A DNA stretch of 32,430 nt from JACCXJ01 sp052387115 (GCA_052387115.1 JBQTJM010000194.1:1-32430); one strand, 5' to 3'; positions 24,280 through 32,245 are shown, numbered from the stretch's first letter. Translations and numbers: made by a program. Notes: a model not told the origin generated them from the letters alone.

Positions 24280-24375
24280 ATATCGACGATCACCTCATGC
24301 CACCTACCGGATGTGGCTTGAATGCCCGCATGATCATGCCCATTCGGCTAAATTTTCCAGGTCGGAATTCACCCC

Positions 24376-27300
24376 ATGGAAAACACTGAAGACCCCGAGC
24401 CTCCAACCTCAGGTCTCCTCGCCTGGTTCGCCGCCAACCCGGTCGCGGCCAACCTGCTCATGGCGATCATCTTCCTGGGCGGTACGCTGAGCCTCCTGCG
24501 CATCGACCAAGAGGCCTATCCGCGCTTCGCCGCTCCCTTCGTGCAGGTCAATGCCGACTATCCCGGCGCCGGGCCCGCGGAGGTCGAGGAGGGCGTGTGC
24601 ATCCCGATCGAGGAGGCGATCCACGATCTGCGCGGCATCAAGCATATCAATACGGCGGCGCTGGACGGCAGTTGCCGTATTCGTGTCGAAGTCGAGCAGG
24701 ACCAGGACATTCAGGCCTTCGTGAGCGGGGTGCGGGCACGCACCCAATCCTTGCGCAACCTGCCGAAGGCGGTGGAGCGGATCGATATCGACGATTACGG
24801 CTGGGAGTCCGCGGCCATCACGGTGGTGCTGCGCGGGCACGCCGATAAATTCACCTTGCGGCAGCTCGCCGAGCGCGTGCGCGACGAGCTGGGCGCGCTG
24901 CCCGGCGTGCGCCGCGCGAACCTCTGGAACCAGGTGGCCTACGAGATCGCGGTCGAGGTCCCCGCCGCGCGTCTGCGCCGGCATCGACTGACGCTCTCCG
25001 AGGTCGCCGCGGCCGTGCGCAAGAGCTCGCTCGATCTCCCGGGCGGCGAGCTCAAGGCGTCCGCCGGTGAGTTTCAGCTACGCGCCAAGTACACCGCTTA
25101 TGACCGCGCCCGGCTGCTCGGGCTCGTCCTGCGCACCCACCCCGACGGCAGCGTGCTCCGGCTCGGCGACATCGCCGACGTCACCGACGGTTTCGCCGAT
25201 CAGCACTTCGAAAACACGAGCGACGGCAGTCCGTCCGAGAGCATCTGGGTCATCCCCCAGCATGATCTCGTCGAGGTGGCCGAAGAGGTCAAGCGCTACG
25301 TGGAGACCCTGTCCGCGCGCTTGCCCGAGGGCATCGAGGTGATCACGCGGCGCGACAACGCGCGCTCCTTCGTGGAGCTTCTGGACACGCTCGCCGTCGA
25401 AGGGGTCACGGGGTTTTGCCTGGTCTTGTTGGTGCTCATGCTGTTCCTGCGCACCGAGGTCGCGTTCTGGGCGGCGGTCGGGGTGCTCATCTCCATCTTC
25501 GGCGCGTTCTGGTGGCTGCCCGCGGCCGGGGTGACCCTCAACATGCTCTCGCTCTTCGGCTTCGTCCTCGCGATGGGGGTCCTCGTCGACGATGCCATCA
25601 TCGTGAGCGAGCGCGTCCAAACTCTGCAGGCACAGGGTGTCTCGGGCCTCCGGGGCGCCATCCAGGGGGTGCGCGAGGTGGCGATGCCGGTCACCCTCGG
25701 CGTCGGCATCGGGCTCGTCGCGTTCCTGCCGGGGCTTTTCGTGCCGCCGAGCTGGGCCACGCAGTTCATGAAACCGGTCGCCATCGTGATGATCCTGACG
25801 CTCGCCTTCTCGCTCGTGGAGTCGCTCCTGATCCTGCCCGCGCACCTCGCCGAGGAACCGCCGCCATCGCGGGCGCCCAGTGTCTTGGAGCGCGTGCGCG
25901 GCGCCCTCAATCGGGCGCTCTCGGCGTTCATCGCGCGCCTCTACCGGCCTTTCCTGCTCCGCGCGCTCCACTGGCGGTATGCGACGATCGCGGCTTTCGC
26001 CGCACTGCTCATGATCGGTGTCGCGCCAATTCAGGGCGAGTACCTGCAAGTCTCGCTGGAAGAAGACGGCAGCTACGGCGAGTTCCACGTGCACCTCAGG
26101 CCACCGATCGGCACGCCTTACCCCGAGAGCGAAGCGATGGTCAGGCAATTCGTGGACGCGCTGGCGAAGGTGGAGGCGGAATTGAACCCCACGCCGACGC
26201 CGGAGATGCCGAAAGTAATCGAAGGGGTCGAGGTAGTGCTGGAGGAGAGGGATCCGCAGGTCTATGTCGAGTTCACGAGCGAGGCGCGCCGGCTTTTTCG
26301 CCTCCAGGACGTGGTCAAGACCTGGTACAAGCACATCGGAGACGTGGGGGATTTTTCGCCCGACTTCCATACCCCGACCGAGAAGGACCTGGTCGATCTC
26401 GAGGTCGAGCTGCGCGCCCAGGACCCGGCGTTCCTGAACGCCGCGGCCGACGCCGTCAAGGCACGGATCGCGCACTATCCGGGCATCGGCGCCATCGCCG
26501 ATTCGCGCAAGCCCGGAAAACCGGAGATCCGCTTCAGGCTCAAACCCGAGGGCGAGCGCCTGGGATTGCGCCTCGAGGATCTCGCCGAGCAGGTGCGGCA
26601 CGCCTACGAGGGAGAGGAGGCCCAGCGCTTCATGCGCGGCCGTGCGGAGGTCAAGATCAAGGTGCGCCATCCGCGCGTCGAACGCCAATCCATCGATGAC
26701 CTCCTGGTCCTTCCGGTGCGCGTGCCGAACGGCGGACAGTCACCGCTCGGCGCCTTGGCGGAGATCGATTTCGCGCCGGGTTATGGCGGTCTGAGCCGCG
26801 CGGACCGCATGGGGGTCGTGGAGTTGCACGTGCAACTGACCGATCCACCGGCGATGAGCCCCGAGACGATCAGTAAGGACCTCGAAGAGAACCTCTACCC
26901 GGACCTCGAACGGCGTTACCCCGGAATAGAGATCTCACGCGGCGAGGCCGCCGAAGAAGCGGACGCGATCATGGAAAGCCTGAAGCGCAACACGCTCATC
27001 GCGCTCGCGGTGATCTATGCTCTGCTTGCCGTGAGCTTTCGTTCTTATGTCCAGCCCTTCCTGTTCCTCCTGGCAGTGCCGGTGGCCTGGCTCGGCGGCG
27101 TCTTGGCCCACTGGGCACTCGGTCTGAACTTATCGTTCCAGTCGCTGGTCGGCATGGTGGCGGCCAGCGGGGTGGTCGTCAACGACAGCGTGGTGCTGCT
27201 CGACTACATCAGGCAACGGCGTACGAGGTACGAGGCTGCAGGCCGGAGGCTAGAGGCAGGAGAAAGCGTGGCAGATCGCGATCCAGGGCCTAGAGCCTCC

Positions 27301-27621
27301 AGCCTACAGCCTCCAGCCTCTGGCCTGATTATCGAGGCTTGCACCAGCCGCTTCCGGGCGATCTTTCTCGTGTCCTTGACCAACCTGGCCGGATTCTGCC
27401 CGATGTTGTTCGAGACCAGCGAGCAGGCCAAGTTCCTGGTCCCGGTGACCGTGTCGCTGACTGCCGGCCTCTTGTTGGGGATGATGGCGACCCTGGTGCT
27501 GGTGCCGGCCTGTTATGCCGTGGCAGAGGATCTGCGATCGCGCGTGGTACGTCCGGAGCTGGGGGGCGCTCTTGATCGCTCCATTTCGAGAGACGACGCA
27601 CCGCCCAGGAACCACAGGTAG
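24376..27621 (+). CDS. RND efflux transporter permease (AcrB-like), with inserted repeat
   Basis: A 1081-residue inner-membrane proton-driven exporter. It has the usual two-fold design: a first helix 'NPVAANLLMAIIFLGGTLSLL', a porter domain beginning 'VQVNADYPGAGPAEVEEGV', helices around 'FCLVLLVLMLFLRTEVAF', and the proton-relay pair Asp405-Asp406 in 'GVLVDDAIIVSERV'. A second repeat includes 'YALLAVSFRSYVQPFLFLLA' and 'VVVNDSVVLLDYIRQRR'. No membrane-fusion protein or outer-membrane channel is encoded in the window, so partners must be elsewhere. Between the helix ending DYIRQRR and 'IIEACTSRFRAIFLVSLTNL', where the family has a short loop, this protein has a ~35-residue low-complexity insertion (27222-27328) derived from a repeat, without breaking the frame. 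The last ~20 residues also look nonconserved. The substrate is unknown. Confidence 0.92.
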   Translation: MENTEDPEPPTSGLLAWFAANPVAANLLMAIIFLGGTLSLLRIDQEAYPRFAAPFVQVNADYPGAGPAEVEEGVCIPIEEAIHDLRGIKHINTAALDGSCRIRVEVEQDQDIQAFVSGVRARTQSLRNLPKAVERIDIDDYGWESAAITVVLRGHADKFTLRQLAERVRDELGALPGVRRANLWNQVAYEIAVEVPAARLRRHRLTLSEVAAAVRKSSLDLPGGELKASAGEFQLRAKYTAYDRARLLGLVLRTHPDGSVLRLGDIADVTDGFADQHFENTSDGSPSESIWVIPQHDLVEVAEEVKRYVETLSARLPEGIEVITRRDNARSFVELLDTLAVEGVTGFCLVLLVLMLFLRTEVAFWAAVGVLISIFGAFWWLPAAGVTLNMLSLFGFVLAMGVLVDDAIIVSERVQTLQAQGVSGLRGAIQGVREVAMPVTLGVGIGLVAFLPGLFVPPSWATQFMKPVAIVMILTLAFSLVESLLILPAHLAEEPPPSRAPSVLERVRGALNRALSAFIARLYRPFLLRALHWRYATIAAFAALLMIGVAPIQGEYLQVSLEEDGSYGEFHVHLRPPIGTPYPESEAMVRQFVDALAKVEAELNPTPTPEMPKVIEGVEVVLEERDPQVYVEFTSEARRLFRLQDVVKTWYKHIGDVGDFSPDFHTPTEKDLVDLEVELRAQDPAFLNAAADAVKARIAHYPGIGAIADSRKPGKPEIRFRLKPEGERLGLRLEDLAEQVRHAYEGEEAQRFMRGRAEVKIKVRHPRVERQSIDDLLVLPVRVPNGGQSPLGALAEIDFAPGYGGLSRADRMGVVELHVQLTDPPAMSPETISKDLEENLYPDLERRYPGIEISRGEAAEEADAIMESLKRNTLIALAVIYALLAVSFRSYVQPFLFLLAVPVAWLGGVLAHWALGLNLSFQSLVGMVAASGVVVNDSVVLLDYIRQRRTRYEAAGRRLEAGESVADRDPGPRASSLQPPASGLIIEACTSRFRAIFLVSLTNLAGFCPMLFETSEQAKFLVPVTVSLTAGLLLGMMATLVLVPACYAVAEDLRSRVVRPELGGALDRSISRDDAPPRNHR
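27222..27328. repeat. Short inverted repeat inserted inside the RND gene
   Basis: The arms are 'aggctgcaggccggaggcta' and, inverted, 'gcctacagcctccagcctct'. They consist of the iterated 'gcctccagcct' unit typical of small palindromic intergenic repeats. It lies in a cytoplasmic loop between two late transmembrane helices and keeps the reading frame. Confidence 0.65.
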
Positions 27622-27650
27622 CGAAATCGATCACAGTCATCCCAAATGGC

Positions 27651-27676
27651 GCTTGGGGCGACCACGCATGTGGATG
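27651..27676 (+). other. 26-bp relic matching the carbamoyltransferase gene
   Basis: 25 of 26 bases match 10675-10700, the segment encoding LGATTHVD of the carbamoyltransferase. Flanking bases do not match. The match is too long to be chance in a window this size. Confidence 0.5.
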
Positions 27677-27704
27677 ACTGGCCGAAATCACTCGAAATAT
27701 GCCG

Positions 27705-27985
27705 TCCCTTCCCCCTGGAAGGGGGACAGGATAGGGGGTTGAGCCTCTCCGAACCGCGGCGCTCGACCCCCCCTTGACCGTCCCCCGCTACGCAGGGGAG
27801 GGAAACCGGAGACTCCCTCCCCTGTCTGCGCTTTCTGCGGACGGGGGAGGGTGGGGTGGGGGCCAAGCCCTTCAGCCGCTGACCGAGCCTCGTCTCGGCC
27901 TGACGCGCCTGGCCCCCACCCTCACCCTCCCCGCTACGCAGGGGAGGGAATACCCTGGCGCCGTGGGTTGGCGAGCCTGCAACGA
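27705..27985. repeat. Dispersed repeat C, copy 2
   Basis: About 281 bp, same orientation as 21494-21778, including the long shared block from 'gtcccccgctacgcagggg' to 'gccgtgggttggcgagcc'. A minor difference is one fewer C in the second 'ctccccgctacg'. Confidence 0.9.
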
Positions 27986-28035
27986 CTGTAGGTAGCCGGC
28001 GCAGGCGCGTGCAAGACAGTAGTCGCGATCACCTG

Positions 28036-28320
28036 CGTCCGCATGACCAAGGGGTCATCCGAATAGTAGCGCATATCGCGCAACCGCCGGTATCCCAGCG
28101 TGAGATGCAGCACCAAACACAGTACCAGGGTCGCGTGTCCAAAGATCGGGCTGACGGTGAGATGGCTGAAGCAGCGGCGCAGCCTTTCCTTGAGGCCAAG
28201 ACGAGCGAACAGCGCCTGGAGGAGGACGAGGCCCGAGAACGAGGTCAGTTGGCTGTCTTCAAAGCGCAGTGCGGGCAGGCCATGGGTCTTGCAGTGGACT
28301 TCGGCTTTGCTATACTTCAT
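28036..28320 (-). pseudogene. IS1380-family transposase, N-terminal stub
   Basis: From ATG 28320 the frame reads MKYSKAEVHCKTHGLPALRF, 'SFSGLVLLQALFARLGLKE', 'SPIFGHATLVLCLVLHLTLG' and 'YRRLRDMRYYSDDPLVMR'. This is the conserved start of IS1380-type transposases (the 'R.L.D..YY.DDPLV' segment precedes 'LGL..LPD.ST.SR'). That continuation is missing, as the frame runs into unrelated sequence and then repeat C. A ribosome site AAGGAG precedes the start by 10 nt. The catalytic domain is gone, so the element is dead. Confidence 0.8.
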
Positions 28321-28321
28321 G

Positions 28322-28390
28322 GGAAGCGGTCTCCTTCGGGTATGCGTTTGTTTGGGAAACACATTATACCGCGAAGTGCAGACCGCTTCC
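28322..28390. repeat. 11-bp inverted repeat ahead of the IS1380 stub
   Basis: ggaagcggtct at 28322-28332 and agaccgcttcc at 28380-28390 are perfectly complementary and flank the transposase leader. They may be part of the IS end or an attenuating leader hairpin. Confidence 0.45.
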
Positions 28391-28403
28391 TAGTCTTTTC
28401 TGA

Positions 28404-28909
28404 TCATCTATCGAGAATCTCAAAGCGACTACGGCAGCGAAGGAAAGGATTGACAGCGAGTTAAGGATAGCCCATGACATCCAGATGAGCATGGTACCCA
28501 AGGTTTGTGCCCCCTTTCCGAACAGACGGGAGCTCGACATCTACGCCACCATTGTCCCGGCCAGAGAGGTCGGAGGGGACTTCTATGACTTCTTCTTTAG
28601 CGGGGAGGACCAGCTCTATCTGGCGTCATGGAGGAGGCCAGTTATCACGCGCGGGAGATAGTTCTGGAGGCCGGAAGCGGGCTGTTCCTCTATACCGACG
28701 GGGTGACCGAAGCGGTGGATGGTGGGGGGAACCTATTCTCAGAACACCGGTTGGAGCATTTCTTGGGAAGGGTTAACGGCTCCTCCCCAACGGAGATGAT
28801 CCAGGGCGCGATTGCTGAAGTCAGGGGTTTTTCTGCGGGGGTTCCTCAGTCAGACGACATCACGCTCTTGGCTCTCCGATACCGGGGCGAGGGGGGACAT
28901 CGAATATAA
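28404..28909 (+). pseudogene. SpoIIE/RsbU-type PP2C phosphatase, truncated with internal deletion
   Basis: From 28404 one frame reads 'TTAAKERIDSELRIAHDIQM', 'SMVPK' and 'LDIYATIVPAREVGGDFYDF'. This is the coiled linker and the first catalytic strand of SpoIIE phosphatases, including the metal-binding Asp of GGDFYD. At about 28624 it jumps, in another frame, to 'EEASYHAREIVLEAGSGLFL', 'YTDGVTEAVD' and 'QSDDITLLALRY', the second half of the domain. The middle (the 'GDVSGKG' region, roughly 100 residues) is deleted, and the sensor/HAMP part upstream is lost at the IS1380 remnant. It would have dephosphorylated a STAS antagonist in a partner-switch pathway together with the genes that follow. 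Confidence 0.85.
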
Positions 28910-28910
28910 T

Positions 28911-29519
28911 ATGGGAGAAAAGCTATCTGTAAAGCTTAAGAGCGATCTCGCCGAGCTTGAGAGGTTAGCGCAGATAGTGGCTGAATTTGGCGAGCGACAC
29001 CGCTTGAGCTCCCAGGCGTTGTTTCATGCGAACCTCGCCCTGGAGGAAATTCTGGCCAATGTAATCTCATATGCCTACGGTGACAGCAAGGAGCACCACA
29101 TCAGTGTCTGCCTCCTGGTGGAAGAGGGCGAATTGACAGTAGAGGTGGAGGATGATGGTCGACCCTTCAACCCCCTGGAGGCTCCGGAGCCAGATATACA
29201 AAAGCCGCTGGAAGAGCGACGTGCAGGGGGATTGGGGATCCACCTGGTCAGGAACTTAATGGATCGATTGGAATATCAAAGGCAGGATGGGCGGAATCTG
29301 CTGATTATGGTGAAGAAGGTGGTAGGGGGTAAAGATGGACATTACGCAAGACCGCATGAACGGTATTCTTATCCTCCGAGTTCCGGGAAGGCTAGATGTC
29401 GTGGACGCAAAGGTTGGAGTGGGCGGCGTAGGGCAGGACGACCGAGCCCGTGGCTCGCGAGGTCTCCTCCGTGGCGCCGCTACGGTCCGGAGGACGGAGC
29501 GTCCCTCAAAACGACTTAA
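28911..29519 (+). CDS. RsbW-like anti-sigma/serine kinase (GHKL ATPase)
   Basis: ATG 28911 directly follows the phosphatase stop. The kinase has the N box 'LALEEILANVISYAYGD', G1 'VEVEDDGRPFNPLEAP' and G2 'GGLGIHLVRNLMDRL', the signatures of RsbW/SpoIIAB-type ATPases that bind sigma factors or phosphorylate STAS antagonists. The conserved domain ends near 29330 ('LLIMVKKV'). The frame then continues about 60 residues through the start of the next gene into rearranged DNA before TAA, so the normal stop is probably lost or replaced. The catalytic core appears whole, but its phosphatase partner is broken. Confidence 0.82.
   Translation: MGEKLSVKLKSDLAELERLAQIVAEFGERHRLSSQALFHANLALEEILANVISYAYGDSKEHHISVCLLVEEGELTVEVEDDGRPFNPLEAPEPDIQKPLEERRAGGLGIHLVRNLMDRLEYQRQDGRNLLIMVKKVVGGKDGHYARPHERYSYPPSSGKARCRGRKGWSGRRRAGRPSPWLARSPPWRRYGPEDGASLKTT
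29335..29412 (+). pseudogene. STAS anti-anti-sigma factor, N-terminal fragment
   Basis: ATG 29335 opens MDITQDRMNGILILRVPGRL followed by DVVDAK, the first strand pair of a STAS domain ('G.LD..NA'). After about 26 residues the frame (to 29640) no longer resembles STAS and lacks the phosphorylatable Ser segment. It overlaps the end of the kinase frame. The breakpoint lies near 29412. Confidence 0.7.
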
Positions 29520-29838
29520 TGGCCTCGCCCTCGCTGCCGTACAGTTTGAGCAAACTATTGAAACCGGATATTTCGAGCGCTTGTTTCACCAGGTCGCTCG
29601 GCTGACAGAACTTGACCTGCCCACCCGAAGCCTGCACTAACTTCGCAACGAGGAGCAGCACGCGCAGCCCCGCGCTGCTGACATATTCCAGCTCCTTAAG
29701 GTTGACGACGATCTTCTTGTTCCCGCCTTTGGCGATACGCACCATCTCGTCATAGCCATCGGCGGACGTATTCGTATCCAACCTGCCCTCGATATCCACG
29801 ACCAACACCTCATAGGACTCGCGAGTATTGATGTGCAT
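29506..29838 (-). CDS. STAS-domain anti-anti-sigma factor
   Basis: A 110-residue complete STAS protein: MHINTRESYEVLVVDIEGRL, then 'VVNLKELEYVSSAGLRVLLL', containing the SSAGLR motif with the regulatory Ser, and 'FCQPSDLVKQALEISGFNSL' for the C-terminal helix. The ribosome site GAAGAGG lies 8 nt before ATG 29838; the frame is open further upstream without homology. It is convergent with the broken kinase/STAS genes and may come from a different regulatory locus brought in by rearrangement. In partner-switching it would bind an RsbW-like kinase when unphosphorylated. Confidence 0.87.
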   Translation of the reverse strand: MHINTRESYEVLVVDIEGRLDTNTSADGYDEMVRIAKGGNKKIVVNLKELEYVSSAGLRVLLLVAKLVQASGGQVKFCQPSDLVKQALEISGFNSLLKLYGSEGEAIKSF

Positions 29839-30062
29839 GATTAATACCTCTTCTGTCTCGGACCGTACCGACGCAATCAGGCGCGGGCGCTTAAGGATAG
29901 GAGATTGAACGCGGGCTGGCAACGGAGAATGCTGGGTCGGACGGGCTGGGCGGTGATTTTTGCGGTGTGAAAGCGTCCGCGGCGGGGCGGAAGTCCCGGC
30001 CCCGGTGGGTTGGTGGGGACTCTGGGGTCGGCATCCGGTGCCCGGGCGCGAGTGCGGTGGTG

Positions 30063-30084
30063 CCGGTCAAGAGGCCTTGACCGG
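30063..30084. other. Perfect 9-bp hairpin in a non-coding stretch
   Basis: ccggtcaag and cttgaccgg flank the loop aggc. No T-run follows on either strand, so it is not a standard terminator. The surrounding 29839-30204 contains no gene I can support; it should include the promoter of the minus-strand STAS gene. Confidence 0.4.
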
Positions 30085-30204
30085 GAGGAAGGTTCGTAGT
30101 GGGATGGCGCTTACGCGCTCATCCGTGATCGAGCTCATAGGCGGGTAGGGGTTGGATCATGGCATCCTCCAGCGACTTCGCGCGGAGCGGCGTCCCACCT
30201 CCCG

Positions 30205-30461
30205 GTGAGGTGGACCTCGGCAGAGGCAATCGGCGGGGTTGGAAGGGTTGTGCATCAGAGTATGATCTTGTTTGCCGCCGGCCGAAGCGCGGCCCTGAAA
30301 CGGTTCTTAGTGGGGGGGACGGCGCTGGTAGTAACCCGAAATTCTGGCGTCTGGCGCAGCCCTTGGCCGCGCGCTATCCAAAGCACGCAGACGAGAAACG
30401 TTGGATGGAAGGCGAGCTGGCTTGGAAGAAATCATTTGTTTTTAAGGAGAAATGGTTATGA
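30205..30461 (+). pseudogene. C-terminal relic of a DUF1156-type DNA methylase (tentative)
   Basis: One frame reads 'VVHQSMILFAAGRSAALKRF' then LV. After a run of seven G (around 30313-30320) the next frame continues 'GAGSNPKFWRLAQPLAARYP' and 'KHADEKRWMEGELAWKKS'. Joined, these resemble what I recall of the C-terminal end of DUF1156-domain adenine-specific methylases found in anti-phage islands (pattern 'VHQAMILF..GR..ALKRFLV', 'FW.LAQALSALYP', 'DEKRWVDGVLARKK'). The recall is unverified. The stop TGA (30459-30461) overlaps the next start in ATGA, a sign that this was a genuine gene end. The rest of the gene is absent upstream. Confidence 0.45.
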
Positions 30462-30563
30462 CCCAAGTCGTTATCGAGTTGGAACCGGGGGCACTATCGG
30501 CGCTCCGCAAGGGACCGAAGGAGTTTGCAGCCGAGGTAAAAAGCGCCGCCGTCGTCCGGGCTC
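30458..30563 (+). pseudogene. UPF0175-like antitoxin, N-terminal fragment
   Basis: An excellent ribosome site (AAGGAG, 8 nt upstream) precedes ATG 30458. The frame MTQVVIELEPGALSALRKGP followed by 'KEFAAEVKSAAVVRALTW' resembles the first half of UPF0175 proteins ('LP.D.LSALR..PEEFA.E.RLAAAV'). The second half is missing; beyond 30563 the frame is merely antisense to the cytochrome gene. It was translationally coupled to the relic upstream. Confidence 0.5.
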
Positions 30564-30926
30564 TTACTTGGGCATCAGGTGCGCCGGCAGAGGCGGGCGG
30601 TGCCAGGGAGCGGTTTTGGGCACCGGGTAGTGCTTGGCGAGATAGCTCACGATCGGCTCCTCGGTCGATCCCAGGGCTCCCAACCCTTGGTTTCTCTGCA
30701 TCCAACGGATGCTATCGATCCAGCCTTCGCGCGTCTTTCCGCTGTGCGTAATCAGTTTGGCCGAATGACAGCCCGTGCACTGGCCCTTCACGAGAGCAAA
30801 GCCCTCGTCGATGACGAGCCCGGTATCCGCGTCGGTCTTGGTACCCTGCGCCAGCGCGGCCGCGGCGAGGAACATGCCCGCCGCCCAGGCATAGGCCGGT
30901 GTGGCGGCCATGGCGGGGTTCTTCAC
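30564..30926 (-). CDS. sorB: Cytochrome c subunit of sulfite dehydrogenase (SorB-like)
   Basis: A small periplasmic class I cytochrome c: an N-terminal signal peptide ('AYAWAAGMFLAAAALAQG'), the haem motif CTGCH (50-54) and a later region 'WIDSIRWMQRNQGLGALG' that could supply the axial Met. GTG 30926 overlaps the stop of the upstream enzyme gene (GTGA); ATG 30911 is an alternative start giving a more standard signal peptide. It would accept electrons from the molybdenum enzyme and pass them to a terminal cytochrome. Length and gene order match SorAB-type sulfite:cytochrome c oxidoreductases. Confidence 0.85.
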   Translation of the reverse strand: MKNPAMAATPAYAWAAGMFLAAAALAQGTKTDADTGLVIDEGFALVKGQCTGCHSAKLITHSGKTREGWIDSIRWMQRNQGLGALGSTEEPIVSYLAKHYPVPKTAPWHRPPLPAHLMPK

Positions 30927-32245
30927 ACGATGCGCACCGCGACGCGGTGACAGGCGTTGCTTCCGTAGCCACCTGCACTCCAGCCCGGTACCACCATGGG
31001 TTGCGCCCGGCCCGTATCATCGGTGGCCCGCGCCCAGATCTCGTAGTAGCCCTTCTTGGGAAAGCCGATCGCGGTGAGGAAGCGCTGCGGGCCGTATCGG
31101 TTTCGCGCACGGGCGAGCTCGGTGGGCATCCAGGTCTGGCCGAAATCGATGGACAGGTGGACCGCGGACAGGTCCTTGGTACTGGTCCACGCCTGGCCGC
31201 GCACGGTCAGAGCTTTGCCCAACGGGTGCTTGGTTCCGGATTGCGGGAAGGTCACGAGCGACTTGACCGGCATCTGCTCCAGCACGCAGTAATTGTCCGA
31301 GGCCTCGCCCGGAGCCAGCGGTTCGCACGGCAGCCGGTAATCGTGTCCCCCCATCTTTGGGCCATCGTGCACCTGGTTGCGGATCGCAATGCGCGTCAGC
31401 CACTTGCCAGAGGCCGAGCCGGGCGCACCGCCTACGACGAGCCGCAGGGGATAACCGTGCACCCAGGGGAGATCCTTCCCGTTCATGGCCCAGGCAATGA
31501 GCGCCCCGTCCTCGAGCGCCCGTGAAATCGGCACACCCCGGGAGATGACCGGCTTCGTCGTGTCGCCGCTCAAGTGGGTGTCCTTCCCATAGTAGCCGAT
31601 GTACACGGCATCGTCCTTGATGCCGGCAGCCCTGAGCACATCGCCCAATCGCACGCCAGTCCACTCCGGAAAGCCTACCCCGCCGGTGGTCCAGGGGTTG
31701 CCCTTCGCGGGCGGGAAGAACTCGCTGCGGCCATTACCCGCGCATTCCAGCGCGAGGTGCTGGGTCACCGCCTTGAACTTGTTCTTCAGACCGTCCAGGG
31801 TGAGCTCTGTCGCGTTCTTCACCGACTCCCCGTCGATCAGGAGCGTCCATTTTGCGGGGTCAATCGTGTCCTCGGCCGGCGGCAGCCCGTTGTTGCGTAC
31901 GAAGAGAACCTCGACCGGCGTGACATCGTCATCGAGCAGGTGCGCCGGTGTCTCAGCGACGAAGGGCGAGTCCCCAAGCACCATGAGCCCGGCATGCTTC
32001 CCGTAAAGCTGGAGATCCGGCGTCTTTGCGAGCGCCACCGGGATCAATCCCTCCGGCAAGAATCGCCCGAACGGAATGTGGGCGCCGATCGCCGCGCTTA
32101 TGGCGAGCAGCGTACTTTGCTTGATGAACTGCCGGCGCGTGACGTGGCTCGGCAGGGCTGCTTCAGGCGACGGATCGGTCAGCAGGCGGAAGTCGCTCAT
32201 GCGGTAGCCCTCGGGTGCGCTGGGATCCAAGTTCTCCGTTCGCAT
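30923..32245 (-). CDS. sorA: Sulfite dehydrogenase molybdopterin subunit (SorA/SoxC-like)
   Basis: A 440-residue periplasmic molybdoenzyme oxidising sulfite to sulfate. A Tat signal 'SHVTRRQFIKQSTLLAIS' (Arg37-Arg38) precedes the sulfite-oxidase fold. 'FVRNNGLPP' begins the cofactor domain, the molybdenum-ligand Cys168 is in 'LALECAGNGRSEFFPP', and 'GGVGFPEWTGVRLGDVL', 'AWAMNGKDLPWVHGYPLRL' and 'WLTRIAIR' are typical. The C-terminal dimerisation domain contains 'HLSIDFGQTWMPTEL' and ends 'ACHRVAVRIV'. A ribosome site (GGGGGGAA, just before ATG 32245) supports the start. It is cotranscribed with the cytochrome. It is not obviously connected to the NRPS locus; it suggests a sulfur-oxidising or sulfite-detoxifying lifestyle. 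Confidence 0.92.
   Translation of the reverse strand: MRTENLDPSAPEGYRMSDFRLLTDPSPEAALPSHVTRRQFIKQSTLLAISAAIGAHIPFGRFLPEGLIPVALAKTPDLQLYGKHAGLMVLGDSPFVAETPAHLLDDDVTPVEVLFVRNNGLPPAEDTIDPAKWTLLIDGESVKNATELTLDGLKNKFKAVTQHLALECAGNGRSEFFPPAKGNPWTTGGVGFPEWTGVRLGDVLRAAGIKDDAVYIGYYGKDTHLSGDTTKPVISRGVPISRALEDGALIAWAMNGKDLPWVHGYPLRLVVGGAPGSASGKWLTRIAIRNQVHDGPKMGGHDYRLPCEPLAPGEASDNYCVLEQMPVKSLVTFPQSGTKHPLGKALTVRGQAWTSTKDLSAVHLSIDFGQTWMPTELARARNRYGPQRFLTAIGFPKKGYYEIWARATDDTGRAQPMVVPGWSAGGYGSNACHRVAVRIV

Noticed and set aside
25078..26688. 536-codon minus-strand ORF
   Set aside because: It lies wholly antisense to the RND permease, whose plus frame has all family motifs; the minus frame is a GC-driven shadow with biased composition.
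30452..30751. Full-length reading of the antitoxin-like frame to 30751
   Set aside because: Beyond 30563 it only runs antisense through the cytochrome gene, whose signal peptide and CxxCH motif are clear.
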